Shown here piece after piece: positions 53,126 to 63,294 of a stretch of 64,000 bases of DNA. Every line of letters begins with the position of its first letter. The first letter of the stretch is position 1. A model generated the notes under the pieces. The model saw nothing but the letters and a program-made list of their open reading frames with translations. It searched no databases and was not told the origin of the DNA. Source of the stretch: Thalassospira sp. (GTDB lineage Bacteria > Pseudomonadota > Alphaproteobacteria > Rhodospirillales > Thalassospiraceae); the NCBI RefSeq assembly GCF_002709775.1, contig NZ_PAQR01000027.1, positions 22,545 through 86,544 of the forward strand, read 5' to 3'. Made by a program: the position numbers and the translations under genes.

Positions 53126-54643
53126 TTAGCTGCCCGGATCAAGCAGGAAGGTGAAGTTCGATATCTGCCCGGCATCGCTGGTGGCACGTGCGTGACAACC
53201 AAGGCAGGTGGCATCATCCTGATCCTGCATGAAGCTTTCAAGCGTGCTGTTGGTCAAAAAGCGCGGCACTTCTCCAACGCCAAATGGTGCACCGCCCGGA
53301 TTGCCGATCCATTGCGTGCCAAGCAGCATGTAGTTTGCCAAGACACTGCCAGACAGTTTGCTCTGCCAGACAAAGTTGCTTTCGGCTGTACCGGAAAACA
53401 GCCGCCAGCAGCGCACGATATCGGGTGATGTTGGTATCTCGCCCGAGGACAGGCGGGCATAGGGCGCGTCATCCGCCCATTTCAATGCATCTGATATCGG
53501 CTGATTGGCCGGGCTGCCACTGGCGGTCTTTCCGCCATAGAAAGCGTAGGCCTGATCAACGGCACCGGGGGCAAGGCAGCCATTTTCAAATGGCTCCTTG
53601 GTGATGATGCTGTTCGGGCGCCTTGCATTGGCGGCCAGGGGGACATTGTCGACATGCTCGAAACTCGCCCAGATCCAACGATCGCCATTGCCACTGGCCA
53701 CCCGTTGAACCAGATGCATGCCGACCAGCCCGACGGTGACATCAAGGCACTTGGCCTGCCCATCAAGCGTCTGATCCCCACCAAGCGAGATCCACGCCGG
53801 ACGGGTGACATAGCGGTCATTCTGTGTTGCTACATCGTTGGGCAAAATGCGCCATGCGAATTTCAGCAGTTGCGCGCCCATCTCACCGGGCGCGGCGGCC
53901 GGAATGACCAGATCAGCGTTGGGGGCAGCGTTGGCTGAGGCCAGCTTCACCGCATCGGCCATTTCGGGGTCCAGATGGCCGGTCGGGAAGTCGATCGCCT
54001 GCCCGGATTTGGCAAATGCCGCCCGACCGGGTCCGGTTTGCAGGGTGTTGGCGGTAATATAGTTGGCGGCCACCGGATTGATACGGGTTTCAAACAAAAC
54101 GAAATTGCCCGCCTGATCAATCAGGACATCGCCCGTCGATTGCAGATAGCTTGCCAACAGCAAAGTCCCATCGGGCAGATCATCTTTGCAAGCCGGGTTG
54201 GGATAGGTGACCTCGTCAAACAGATCGCGCCGTGTCGGAAAGGTTTCCCAATGGGCTTTCTGATCAGGTTGATCGAGCGGGACCATCAGTGACGTGAAGG
54301 CCTGCCATGAAAAGCGGTCAAACGGGCGCTGCGCATGATAGGCGAGGAAACGATAAACGAAGCTGGCATCAAATTCCGGCACATCGACCGGAGCAACAGC
54401 GCATGGGGCATCCCCGCTGCCATCGGCACAGAACTCCGATCCGGCATAAGTATCGGTAAAGACCGGAATGTCGCCATCACCGGGCGCGCGTTTAAGGTCG
54501 GCGTTTTGCGCCAGCAAAGCCGGGGCGATTGCACAGACAAACCCCGCAATCAGCGCGCCCCTGACCACTACGCGCGCAAAACCCCAGGCCGGATTTGGCA
54601 GCGACATATGGCTTGTGAAGGGGCGTGACATGGGCCGTGACAT
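53126..54643 (-). CDS. Secreted monohaem-type protein of unknown function
   Basis: 505 residues. Signal peptide region FARVVVRGALIAGFVCAIAPALLAQ. No known enzyme motif over the first 450 residues, apart from DRFSWQAFTSLMVP, which recurs in a family of secreted proteins with a C-terminal haem site. The single CLGCH (480-484) lies 20 residues from the end, with a Met in LESFMQDQDD before it. Two other Cys pairs (ACKDD, EFCADGSGDAPC) could form disulphides. It may be a periplasmic redox protein. Several starts (54643, 54631, 54607) are possible. Confidence 0.75.
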   Translation of the reverse strand: MSRPMSRPFTSHMSLPNPAWGFARVVVRGALIAGFVCAIAPALLAQNADLKRAPGDGDIPVFTDTYAGSEFCADGSGDAPCAVAPVDVPEFDASFVYRFLAYHAQRPFDRFSWQAFTSLMVPLDQPDQKAHWETFPTRRDLFDEVTYPNPACKDDLPDGTLLLASYLQSTGDVLIDQAGNFVLFETRINPVAANYITANTLQTGPGRAAFAKSGQAIDFPTGHLDPEMADAVKLASANAAPNADLVIPAAAPGEMGAQLLKFAWRILPNDVATQNDRYVTRPAWISLGGDQTLDGQAKCLDVTVGLVGMHLVQRVASGNGDRWIWASFEHVDNVPLAANARRPNSIITKEPFENGCLAPGAVDQAYAFYGGKTASGSPANQPISDALKWADDAPYARLSSGEIPTSPDIVRCWRLFSGTAESNFVWQSKLSGSVLANYMLLGTQWIGNPGGAPFGVGEVPRFLTNSTLESFMQDQDDATCLGCHARATSDAGQISNFTFLLDPGS

Positions 54644-54901
54644 AGTGTGGGGCCTATATGCGTTGATGGAATGCTTTGCGAGTCCCTAAGACCGTCATTA
54701 TAGACCGGTTTACAAAACCTGTCCTAACTGGCTGATTTCACGATAGCGTCATATCCGGGGTGAACAAGTTCACATCTGAGGACAGCGCAAGCGTGCCCAA
54801 TCTGGCAAAACGTTGCTTTTCACAGAAATCCTGCCATATTTTGATCATCGCAGAGGTATATCAGTGCCTTCTGCTCATTATTGGATCAAAGAGGGATTTC
54901 A

Positions 54902-55621
54902 ATGGCTTTTGAAACGCGTCAACGCGGCTATGACGTCTCGGTTGGCCGGTCGGCGGCCGAGATCGATGAAGGTCTCCGCGCCTATATGCTGCGTGTCTAT
55001 AACTACATGGCATCTGCACTTGCCTTGACCGGTATCGTGGCGATGGCTGTGTCGACCAGCCCGACCCTAATGCAGGCTATTTTCGGCACCGGACTGCACT
55101 GGATTGTCATGCTGGCCCCGATCGGGCTTGTCTTCTTCCTGAGCGCACGCATCCACAAGATGAGCTTTGGTGCCGCACAGGCGACATTCTGGGTCTATGC
55201 AGGTCTGATGGGTCTGTCCCTGGCGTCGATCTTCCTGGTTTATACCGGTGAGTCGATCGCTCGTACGTTCTTCATCACCGCGGGTACCTTTGGTGCGATG
55301 AGCCTGTTTGGCTACACCACCAAGAAAGACCTGTCGGGCTGGGGCAGCTTCCTGTTCATGGGCCTGATCGGTATCATCATCGCGATGGTGGTGAACATCT
55401 TCCTTGCCAGCACCATGCTGCAGTTCGTCATTTCGGCGGCTGGTGTTCTGATCTTCACGGGCCTTACCGCCTATGACACCCAGAAAATCAAGGAAGAGTA
55501 TCACGAGCACGACGATGCAACGACCGCAGGCAAAAAAGCCCTGTTTGGTGCGCTGCGTCTGTATCTCGACTTCGTGAACCTGTTCATCATGCTGCTGCAC
55601 TTCTTCGGTAACCGCGAATAG
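54902..55621 (+). CDS. Bax inhibitor-1/YccA family membrane protein
   Basis: 239 residues from the ATG at 54902 (GAGGG upstream). Seven hydrophobic helices; the family mark is FGYTTKKDLSGWGSFLFMGLIGIIIA and the C-terminal YDTQKIKEEY, with the Asp-containing pore half. Relatives (YccA, YbhL) act in membrane stress, calcium leak or protease regulation. It lies upstream of convergent unknown gene and near HtpX, which shares links with YccA in membrane quality control. Confidence 0.93.
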   Translation: MAFETRQRGYDVSVGRSAAEIDEGLRAYMLRVYNYMASALALTGIVAMAVSTSPTLMQAIFGTGLHWIVMLAPIGLVFFLSARIHKMSFGAAQATFWVYAGLMGLSLASIFLVYTGESIARTFFITAGTFGAMSLFGYTTKKDLSGWGSFLFMGLIGIIIAMVVNIFLASTMLQFVISAAGVLIFTGLTAYDTQKIKEEYHEHDDATTAGKKALFGALRLYLDFVNLFIMLLHFFGNRE

Positions 55622-55644
55622 AAGTAAGCCGGCATACGCAGTCA

Positions 55645-55674
55645 AAACCCCCGCAGCAGCCGCTGCGGGGGTTT
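55645..55674. terminator. Rho-independent terminator
   Basis: AAACCCCCGCAGC (55645-55657), a 4-nt loop, GCTGCGGGGGTTT (55662-55674), followed by CTTTTTG. A 13-bp perfect stem between convergent genes; T tract on the plus strand. Confidence 0.9.
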
Positions 55675-55722
55675 CTTTTTGTCTGAATTCCTGATGGGTA
55701 ACTGTGTCTGGGATCAGTGGGA

Positions 55723-57342
55723 TCAGGAAGCGCCCGCCGCATCCTTTGCCGCTTCGCCCCCGCCCGTTCCGCCGGTGGCATCCATGACCGCCTTGCGATG
55801 ACCAAGCTGGGACAGGAAGTTTTCCGAACGGGTATAGCCGCCTGATGCGGCGCGTGCAGCACCCTTGGCGCCGGCTTCGTTAAAGGCCTCGTAGGCTTGT
55901 GAATAGCTCATCCGTGCGTGGGTGAGCATTTCGATATCCTTATGCAGGTTGCCATTGGTCAGATAGACGGTCGCGAGCGCAAACATGATCCGGCCCCAGA
56001 TATAGGGCTGATCGCGCCTAGCGCAGACCTTGAGTGCCGCCTGAAAGACCGGGACAACCTGTGTATCGGGAATGGTGACATCGCGGATGGTCGCAGAAGA
56101 CACAATCGCCTCCGCCAACCCATAGGCAACGGTGGCATAAAGCGGGCCATGCACACGGGCATTGATCATGCCGAGCGCCCGGCGGTAATGCCCGGCCCCC
56201 TTGTCGACCAGCTTGGAATTTTCCTTGTCCTTGCCGGTCAGAACCATCGCCTCGGCCAGTTTGCAGATCGAAAGGGCGCGATCCACGGGGGATCCCATGG
56301 AAAGTTCGATTCGTCGCTCCAACATCCGCCAGATCGCAATCGAGAGTTCACCAGAGCGCGCCTTGAGATTGGCGACAAGCGACCAGTTCACAAGTGCGCC
56401 GTAAAGCGCAAGTGCGGCCGTGGTGCGCGGGTTGACCTTGGAGAAATCACTGACCCGATCAAGCAGTTCGGTGGTTTGGGCTTCGTGGTTGGTCTGATCC
56501 GCGGTCGCGCCAGAAAGCGTTTCGCCCTTAAGCCCGGTGGGTGCTTCAGTTTTGCCCGCAGCCGCCACTGGCTTGTCAGCGATTTCGCTGATCATCTGGC
56601 GGATATAGGGTTCCATGACGCGAAGCGCGCTGCCGCAATAGGATCGATCCCCGGTTTCAGACAGCACAAACGCGCCGAAACCATAGGCCAGTGCCGCACC
56701 AGAGCCAGCCTGCGAGAAGACATCACCGCCAAGCACACGATCCTGCAAATCTTCCATGATCGCGGACAGCCGGGCGATCTGAAGCGCGCGCTGTTCGCCG
56801 CCGCGCGATTTCAGCACCAGCTGGGCATTCAGCAATACGCGCAGGGCTTCGGATACATCAGCATGGGTTGGCTGCCGGAAGCTGTAGACCTGTGGCAACA
56901 TCAGGTCATAAAGCGAGGATGTCAGCGCATCACTGACCATATAGAGGTCAAGGTGGCCATTGCGGGTATCCTGACGCCCCCAGAAGGCGGTATCGGCATC
57001 CTTGCGGTGTGCAAGGTTAAGCACACCCAATTGTGCCTCGCGGATGGCCTGGAACGGGTCGGCGGCATCGGGGTTGGGTGAAAAGAACTGGTCAACCCGG
57101 ATCCCGGCACTTTCGGGAACAGATGACAGGGCCGCCATCACGATGTCGGTGATTTCGTCGCTGGTTTCGCCGCCGATCTGGGCGTTGGTCTTGTCCGGGC
57201 TGAAACGCGCAACGCCATATTGGCACAGCACGTCACTGGCCGTCAGGCCATGCCCGACACCATCCCCCATGTCATCGACAGTTTCGGCACCCGTGATCAA
57301 GGATTTGAACACAAGGCCAACCATTGACCAGAAACCAGCCAT
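55723..57342 (-). CDS. Large helical protein of unknown function
   Basis: 539 residues. N-terminal segment MAGFWSMVGLVFKSLITGAE is a short hydrophobic helix, not a good signal peptide. From about 150 on it is mainly helix-pair repeats, as in TPR/HEAT-like scaffolds (SEALRVLLNAQLVLKSRGGE, LALYGALVNWSLVANL, GHYRRALGMINARV, MFALATVYLTNGNLHKDIEM). A Gly/Ala-rich tail closes it (GGTGGGEAAKDAAG). No catalytic motif. It might be a periplasm- or cytosol-facing scaffold; function unknown. Confidence 0.7.
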   Translation of the reverse strand: MAGFWSMVGLVFKSLITGAETVDDMGDGVGHGLTASDVLCQYGVARFSPDKTNAQIGGETSDEITDIVMAALSSVPESAGIRVDQFFSPNPDAADPFQAIREAQLGVLNLAHRKDADTAFWGRQDTRNGHLDLYMVSDALTSSLYDLMLPQVYSFRQPTHADVSEALRVLLNAQLVLKSRGGEQRALQIARLSAIMEDLQDRVLGGDVFSQAGSGAALAYGFGAFVLSETGDRSYCGSALRVMEPYIRQMISEIADKPVAAAGKTEAPTGLKGETLSGATADQTNHEAQTTELLDRVSDFSKVNPRTTAALALYGALVNWSLVANLKARSGELSIAIWRMLERRIELSMGSPVDRALSICKLAEAMVLTGKDKENSKLVDKGAGHYRRALGMINARVHGPLYATVAYGLAEAIVSSATIRDVTIPDTQVVPVFQAALKVCARRDQPYIWGRIMFALATVYLTNGNLHKDIEMLTHARMSYSQAYEAFNEAGAKGAARAASGGYTRSENFLSQLGHRKAVMDATGGTGGGEAAKDAAGAS

Positions 57343-57533
57343 TCTTGTCCTTATCCATCCCCTGCATATCGGAGCCTCGATCGCAGGGGTTTAAGACTTT
57401 TGTCAGAACATTTTCGTCCTGTATTTCGGGTTGGTCAATGCTGTGCATTGCCATTTTCATCATACCGAAGAATAGGACAAACGACCCCTAGTTGGGGGTC
57501 ATAACCATCCGACAAAACAGGATTTTGGCTGGT

Positions 57534-58535
57534 TTACGGCTCCCAGGGCCGTTTGCGCTGACGTGCGCTGCTACGTTCGGGGGAGGCCGGTTTTGTGGCT
57601 TTGCGTCCCCACGGTCCGCGTGCGGATGCGGGCTTGGACGAACGCGGAGCCGGGCCTGCCTGACGGCCCTGTGCAGGGCTTTGCGAAGCACCCGCCATCG
57701 CCTGCAGGCGGGCGATGCGGTTGGCCATATTGGGGTGGGTTGAAAACAGGTTATCAACGCCCTTCCCCGACAGCGGATTGGCAATATACATATGCGCCAT
57801 CGCCGGGTTGCGTTCGGCATCCATGTTCGGCACGGCGTGCACGCCCTTATCAAGCTTATGAAGGGCCGAGGCCAACCACATCGGATGGCCGCAGATTTCC
57901 GCGCCGATCTTGTCGGCCTCGTATTCGCGGGTGCGTGAAATAGCCATCTGAACGATCATCGCCCCCATCGGGGCAAGAATGGCAATCAGGATCATGCCAA
58001 TCCCGCCGAGCGGATTGTTATTGTCGCGGTTGCCACCAAACATACCGGCAAACATCGCAAAGTTGGCCAAGGCGGAGATGGCACCGGCGATGGTCGCGGT
58101 GATGGTCATGGTCAGGGTGTCACGGTTTTTGACGTGCGCAAGTTCATGGGCCATCACACCCGCGATTTCATTGCGATCAAGAAGTTTGAGCAGCCCCGTG
58201 GTTGCTGCCACGGCGGCATTTTCCGGGTTGCGACCGGTGGCAAAGGCGTTGGGTTGCGGGTTTTCGATCACGTAAACCTTGGGCATCGGCAGATCGGCAT
58301 TACGCGCAAGATCGCGCACCATCGACACAAGTTCGGGTGCTGTTTTGTCATCCACCTGCCGTGCACTGCGCATGCGCAGCAACATGGCATCGGAATTCCA
58401 ATAGGCGAACACGTTCATCGCGGCTGCAAACAGCAGCGCAATGATCATGCCCTGTTGCCCGCCAATCATCATGCCAACCGCACCAAACAGCGCGGTCAAC
58501 CCGGCAAGCAGCAAACCTGTACGCACATAGTTCAT
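57534..58535 (-). CDS. htpX: Membrane zinc protease HtpX
   Basis: 333 residues. Two N-terminal helices ([37 protein letters not shown]), the zinc motif HELAH (130-134), a middle helix pair ([35 protein letters not shown]) and the third zinc ligand in [13 protein letters not shown]. It degrades damaged inner-membrane proteins. After residue 290 the chain ends in a long basic Pro/Ser/Arg tail ([21 protein letters not shown]), unlike E. coli HtpX. Confidence 0.95.
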   Translation of the reverse strand: MNYVRTGLLLAGLTALFGAVGMMIGGQQGMIIALLFAAAMNVFAYWNSDAMLLRMRSARQVDDKTAPELVSMVRDLARNADLPMPKVYVIENPQPNAFATGRNPENAAVAATTGLLKLLDRNEIAGVMAHELAHVKNRDTLTMTITATIAGAISALANFAMFAGMFGGNRDNNNPLGGIGMILIAILAPMGAMIVQMAISRTREYEADKIGAEICGHPMWLASALHKLDKGVHAVPNMDAERNPAMAHMYIANPLSGKGVDNLFSTHPNMANRIARLQAMAGASQSPAQGRQAGPAPRSSKPASARGPWGRKATKPASPERSSARQRKRPWEP

Positions 58536-58660
58536 GGTCGAAAACCCTTATCGACAAACATTCCGACCGAAAGATAAGGCGATGTCGCGCCATGGCAAGG
58601 GCCATCAGACCAGACTGAGATATGGCTCACATCCAAAAAGGAAAACGGGCAAAAAGGAAA

Positions 58661-58686
58661 ACGGGGCTGGCATGCGCCAGCCCCGT
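58661..58686 (-). terminator. Second terminator of the RND operon
   Basis: ACGGGGCTGGC (58661-58671) and GCCAGCCCCGT (58676-58686) make an 11-bp stem; read on the minus strand it is followed by TTTTCCTTTTT. Confidence 0.75.
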
Positions 58687-58700
58687 CGAGGGAGATGAAA

Positions 58701-58750
58701 AAAACAGCCGGACCGGCGGGGTCGGGGGAAAAAGACGGTCCGGCTGTTTT
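58701..58750 (-). terminator. Rho-independent terminator of the RND operon
   Basis: AAAACAGCCGGACC (58701-58714) and GGTCCGGCTGTTTT (58737-58750), a 14-bp perfect stem just past the pump stop at 58766. On the minus strand a run of seven Ts follows. Confidence 0.88.
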
Positions 58751-58765
58751 GTGCAACGAGGTCGC

Positions 58766-61700
58766 TTACTCCGCAGGCTGGTCAACGCCAGCCCCGTCGA
58801 GTTCACGAACATCGTTGCGCCGGCCAATCATGCGTACAAGGACATAAAAGACCGGGGTCAGGATCAGGCCAAATACCGTCACGCCCAGCATGCCCGAGAA
58901 GACGGCAATACCAATCGCGTGGCGCATCTCGGCACCGGCACCACTGGACAGGACCAGCGGGACGACACCCATGATGAAGGCCAGGGAAGTCATCAGGATC
59001 GGGCGCAGACGCAGGCGGCTGGCCTCGATCGCGGCTTGCAGAGTGCTGCGGCCCTGATGTTCAAGTTCGCGGGCAAACTCGACAATCAGGATGGCGTTCT
59101 TTGAGGCCAGTCCGGCCAGCACAAACAGGCTGATCTGGGTGAAGATGTTGTTGTCACCCCCGAACAGATAGACACCAAAGACAGCTGACAGGATGCTCAT
59201 CGGGACGATCAGAATGACCGCCAATGGCATGGTCAGGCTTTCATATTGTGCCGCCAGCACCAGGAACACGAGCAGGATACAGATCGGGAAAACAAAGATC
59301 GCTGTATTGCCCGCAAGGATCTGCTGATAGGTCAGCTCCGTCCATTCATAGGACATGCCCGGCGGCAATGTTTCTTCCAGGATCTTGGTAATCGCTGCCT
59401 GTGCTTCGCCACTGGAATAGCCCGGTGCGGCATTGCCATTGAGATCAGCCGAACGAAACGCGTTGTAGCGCATCGCCGTATCCGGCCCGAACGTTTCGGA
59501 AACCGACAGCACAGAGCCAAGCGGCACCATGTCGCCATCTGCATTGCGTGTTTGCAGACGCAGGATGTCTTCCGGGCTTGAACGGTATGGCTTGTCCGCC
59601 TGTGCGATCACCTGATAGGTGCGGCCAAAGGCATTGAAGTCATTGACATACATCGAGCCCAGATAGACCTGCATGGTCTGGAAGATTTCATCGACCGGGA
59701 TGCCAAGCTGCTGGACCTTGGTGCGGTCAAGCGTTGCCTGAAGCTGGGGCACGTTGATGTTGTAGCTTGAAAACACACCGGTCAGTTCCGGGGCTGCCCA
59801 TGCCTTGGCAAGGACCTGTTTCATTGCATCATCAAGCGCGCCATAGCCCTGATCGGAGCGATCCTGCACCTGTAGCTTGAACCCGCCGACCGTGCCAAGC
59901 CCCTGCACCGGTGGTGCCGGGAAGATGGCAACAAAGGCCTCGTCAATGGCGCCAAACTTCTGCTGAAGTTTGCCGGCAATCGCCAGCCCCGACAGATCGT
60001 CACTGGTACGCTCAGCAAAGTCGGTCAGCGTGACAAAGACGATGCCGGCACTTGAGCTGTTGACGAACCCGTTGATCGAGAGCCCCGGGAAGGCAACAGC
60101 ACTTTCAACACCGGGTTCATTGAGCGCAATGTCAGACATTTCGCGAATGACGTCTTCGGTACGATCGAGTGTCGCGCCCTGCGGCAATTGCGCAAAGCTG
60201 ACAAGATATTGCTTGTCCTGAAGCGGTACGAACCCTGTCGGCAGGATCTGGAACCCCTGATAGGTCAGGGCCAGAAGGCCGACATAAAGCGCCATCATGA
60301 TCGCCTTCACGCCAAGCAAGCGCTTCACACCACCGGCATAAAGATCGGTACTGCGGTTAAAGAAGCGGTTGAAGCCGCGGAAGAACCAGCCAAAGACAAA
60401 GTCCATCCCGCGCGTCAGCCAGTCTTTTGGTGCATCGTGACCGCGCAAAAGGACCGCTGACAAGGCCGGGCTCAGGGTCAGTGAGTTGATCGTCGAAATG
60501 ATCGTTGCAATCGCGATGGTCAGGGCAAATTGCTGATAAAACTGACCGGTCAGGCCGGAAATAAAGGCAATCGGCACAAACACACCGGTGATCACAAGCG
60601 AGGTTGCGATGATCGGTCCGGTCACTTCGCGCATGGCGGCCACGGTGGCATCGCGCGGTGACAGACCCCGTTCGATGTTTCGTTCAACGTTTTCGACCAC
60701 AACAATCGCATCATCGACCACGATACCAATCGCCAGGATCAAGCCAAACAGCGACAGCACGTTGATCGAAAAGCCCATCAACAACATGAGCGCGAACGTC
60801 CCGATGATCGATACCGGCACGGCAAGCAACGGAATGATCGAGGCCCGCCAAGTTTGCAGGAACACCGTCACGACAATCACCACAAGGGCGATGGCCTCCA
60901 ACAACGTCTTGATCACCGATTTGATCGAACCACGGACAAAAACGGTCGGGTCATAGACAATCGAGTAATCGAGATCGTCCGGGAAGCTTTGTTTGAGCTC
61001 TTCCATGGTCGCACGGACGTTGCTTGAGATATCAAGCGCGTTTGAGCCCGGTGAAGCAAAGATCGGAATGGCGACAGCCGGTTTGTTATCGAGCAGGGAG
61101 CGCAGGGCATATTGCTGTGCTTCCATCTCGACCCGGGCGACATCGCCCAGACGCGTGATCGTGCCATCGGTTTCGCGCTTGATGATGATGTTCTGGAATT
61201 CCTCGGGGCTTTCCAGACGACCGCTGATATTGATCGGCAACTGGAACTGCACACCGCTGTCATAGGGCGCACCGCCGATGATGCCGGCTGCGACCTGAAC
61301 GTTCTGGCTTTGGATGGCCGAGACCACCTCGCCCGCTGTCAGGTTGCGTTCGGCAACCTTGTCCGGGTTCAACCAGACGCGCATGGCATAATCGCCCGAG
61401 CCAAACAGCCCCACCTGCCCGACACCGTTGATACGTGCCAGACGGTCACGGACATTCAGCGTCGCGTAGTTGCGCAGGTAAAGCATGTCATAGCGTTCAT
61501 TGGGCGAACGCAAATGGACGACCATGGTCAGGTCCGGGGACCGCTTTGCCACCGTCACGCCAAGCTGGCGCACGATATCGGGCAGACGCGGTTCGGCCTG
61601 TGATACGCGGTTCTGGACTTTTTGCTGGGCCAGATCAGGGTCGGTGCCGATTTCAAAGGTCACGGTCAGTGACAGGTTGCCATCGGTGGTGGCCAGCGAG

Positions 61701-61945
61701 TTGATGTAAAGCATCCCTTCGACCCCGTTGATCTGTTCTTCAAGCGGGGATGCGACGGTTTCGGAAATCTCGGCGGGGTTGGCGCCGGGAAACTTGGCTT
61801 CGACCACGATCGAGGGCGGGACGACTTCCGGATATTCGGAAATCGGCAAGCGCCACATGGCTATCAGGCCCGCCAGCAACATCAGGACGGACAGGACGCC
61901 GGCAAAGATCGGGCGATCCACGAAAAATCGGGACAGGTTCTGCAT
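58766..61945 (-). CDS. RND multidrug efflux pump, HAE1 (AcrB/MexB) type
   Basis: 1,059 residues, twelve membrane helices with two large periplasmic loops. Start MQNLSRFFVDRPIFAGVLSVLMLLAGLIA is the canonical HAE1 opening. The proton relay Asp pair is in IGIVVDDAIVVVENVER of helix 4; other marks include ANPAEISETVASPLEEQINGVEG, SVALP-like GFVPLQDKQYLV and VPLVLSSGAGAEMRHAIGIAVFSGM. It expels drugs and detergents with an outer-membrane channel encoded elsewhere (none follows here). It is the second gene after tetR and the adaptor. Confidence 0.96.
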   Translation of the reverse strand: MQNLSRFFVDRPIFAGVLSVLMLLAGLIAMWRLPISEYPEVVPPSIVVEAKFPGANPAEISETVASPLEEQINGVEGMLYINSLATTDGNLSLTVTFEIGTDPDLAQQKVQNRVSQAEPRLPDIVRQLGVTVAKRSPDLTMVVHLRSPNERYDMLYLRNYATLNVRDRLARINGVGQVGLFGSGDYAMRVWLNPDKVAERNLTAGEVVSAIQSQNVQVAAGIIGGAPYDSGVQFQLPINISGRLESPEEFQNIIIKRETDGTITRLGDVARVEMEAQQYALRSLLDNKPAVAIPIFASPGSNALDISSNVRATMEELKQSFPDDLDYSIVYDPTVFVRGSIKSVIKTLLEAIALVVIVVTVFLQTWRASIIPLLAVPVSIIGTFALMLLMGFSINVLSLFGLILAIGIVVDDAIVVVENVERNIERGLSPRDATVAAMREVTGPIIATSLVITGVFVPIAFISGLTGQFYQQFALTIAIATIISTINSLTLSPALSAVLLRGHDAPKDWLTRGMDFVFGWFFRGFNRFFNRSTDLYAGGVKRLLGVKAIMMALYVGLLALTYQGFQILPTGFVPLQDKQYLVSFAQLPQGATLDRTEDVIREMSDIALNEPGVESAVAFPGLSINGFVNSSSAGIVFVTLTDFAERTSDDLSGLAIAGKLQQKFGAIDEAFVAIFPAPPVQGLGTVGGFKLQVQDRSDQGYGALDDAMKQVLAKAWAAPELTGVFSSYNINVPQLQATLDRTKVQQLGIPVDEIFQTMQVYLGSMYVNDFNAFGRTYQVIAQADKPYRSSPEDILRLQTRNADGDMVPLGSVLSVSETFGPDTAMRYNAFRSADLNGNAAPGYSSGEAQAAITKILEETLPPGMSYEWTELTYQQILAGNTAIFVFPICILLVFLVLAAQYESLTMPLAVILIVPMSILSAVFGVYLFGGDNNIFTQISLFVLAGLASKNAILIVEFARELEHQGRSTLQAAIEASRLRLRPILMTSLAFIMGVVPLVLSSGAGAEMRHAIGIAVFSGMLGVTVFGLILTPVFYVLVRMIGRRNDVRELDGAGVDQPAE

Positions 61946-61983
61946 GATTTTCAGCCTTGCGTTAAAGCGCAGTCACGCATCAA

Positions 61984-63156
61984 TTACGATGCGGCGGCCT
62001 GCAGAATTTCAGGTGCGACGGGCATGCCCGGCCGGACCTTCATGATGCCGTTGACAATCACCAGATCGCCTTCGTTCAAGCCCGAGGTCACAATGCGCAT
62101 GCCATTGATTTCCGAGCCCAAAGTCACCTGACGATAGGCAACCGTGTTGTCGGGTTCGACGACATAGACGAATTTGCGGTCCTGATCGGTGCTGACGGCT
62201 TCGGGCGAGACCATGATGACGTTGCTTTTGGCCAGCGTACCAACCTGAAGGCTGGCAAATGTGCCGGGCAGAAGATTGCCACCAACGTTGTCAAACAGCG
62301 CACGGGTGCGGATGGTGCCGGTGCGGGCATCAATCCGGTTATCGAAGCTGTGCACGTGGCCAGAAATCTGGCGCCCGTTTGAAAGCGTCATATTGACCGG
62401 AATGGTCTGTGCCGCGTCATCGATCTTGCCGTTCTCACCGAGGCTGGCAAAGAAGGTCTGCTCATCGAGGTCGAAATCGGCATAGATTTTCCCGGTCGAG
62501 ACGATCGTGGTCAGAACCGGCGCACTGGCACCGGCATTGACCTGATTGCCAACCGTCAGTTCAACCCGGCTGACCCGGCCATTGATCGGTGCTTTGACAT
62601 AGGCGTGATCAAGCTCGATCTCGGCCTGTTGCAGTTTAGCGCGCGCCCGGCTGACGTCACTTTGCGCGACCTGATGGGTGCTTAGGCGTTCGTCATAAAC
62701 GCGTTTGGAAACCGTGCCGTTGGAAACGAGTTTCTCGGCCCGTTCCTTTTCCTTTTTGGCCAGCGACAGGCTTTGCTGTGCGGCGGCCAGTTCAGCACGT
62801 GCTTCGTCAACTGCGGCCTGATAACTGCGCGGATCAATCACGGCAAGAACATCACCCTGATTGACCAACTGACCATCTTCAAAGCGGATTTCGACAATCG
62901 CACCGCTGACCTGCGGACGCAGTTGGACTTCTTCGACTGCACTCAGGCGGCCGGAAAAGTTGCTCCAAAGGCGGACGGACTGACTTTTGATCCCCGATAC
63001 GGTGACCGGGGTTGCCGGAGGGGCCGCTTGTTCGGTTTGAACCGCGACCTCATCCGCAGCGGAACCGGTGATATGCAGACCATATCCACCGGCGGCTGCG
63101 ACCAGCGCCAGGGCGGCGACTGGCAGCAGAATTTTGCGTTTTGATTGAGACTGCAT
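61984..63156 (-). CDS. RND periplasmic adaptor (membrane fusion protein)
   Basis: 390 residues from the ATG at 63156 (GGAAG upstream). N-terminal anchor KRKILLPVAALALVAAAGGYG; lipoyl-type opening SNFSGRLSAVEEVQLRPQVSGAIVEIRFEDGQLVNQGDVLAVI; a coiled-coil hairpin (YQAAVDEARAELAAAQQSLSLAKKEKERAEKLV); beta-barrel part with VELTVGNQVNAGASAPVLTTI. Bridges pump and outer-membrane channel. 38 bp before the pump gene. Confidence 0.95.
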   Translation of the reverse strand: MQSQSKRKILLPVAALALVAAAGGYGLHITGSAADEVAVQTEQAAPPATPVTVSGIKSQSVRLWSNFSGRLSAVEEVQLRPQVSGAIVEIRFEDGQLVNQGDVLAVIDPRSYQAAVDEARAELAAAQQSLSLAKKEKERAEKLVSNGTVSKRVYDERLSTHQVAQSDVSRARAKLQQAEIELDHAYVKAPINGRVSRVELTVGNQVNAGASAPVLTTIVSTGKIYADFDLDEQTFFASLGENGKIDDAAQTIPVNMTLSNGRQISGHVHSFDNRIDARTGTIRTRALFDNVGGNLLPGTFASLQVGTLAKSNVIMVSPEAVSTDQDRKFVYVVEPDNTVAYRQVTLGSEINGMRIVTSGLNEGDLVIVNGIMKVRPGMPVAPEILQAAAS

Positions 63157-63215
63157 CGTACCATCTTCCAAATAGGTTACGCCGCGCACTCGCGGCCCGT
63201 TTGGAACAAAGATGG

Positions 63216-63229
63216 ATACCGATCGGTAT
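63216..63229. promoter_or_regulatory. TetR-type operator before the efflux operon
   Basis: ATACCGATCGGTAT, a perfect 14-bp palindrome 60 bp upstream of the adaptor start. It shares arms (ATACC/GGTAT) with the one upstream of the TetR gene. Confidence 0.7.
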
Positions 63230-63294
63230 GTTTGCAAGGAAATTTAGAGAAAAAATTGCTTTACGTTCTCTAAATTCGGAATTTCAGGGGAAAT

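Noticed and set aside
55918..57081. 387-codon frame opposite the unknown helical protein
   Set aside because: Both frames are open, but the minus frame has helix periodicity, ordinary codon use and follows the gene direction of its neighbour.
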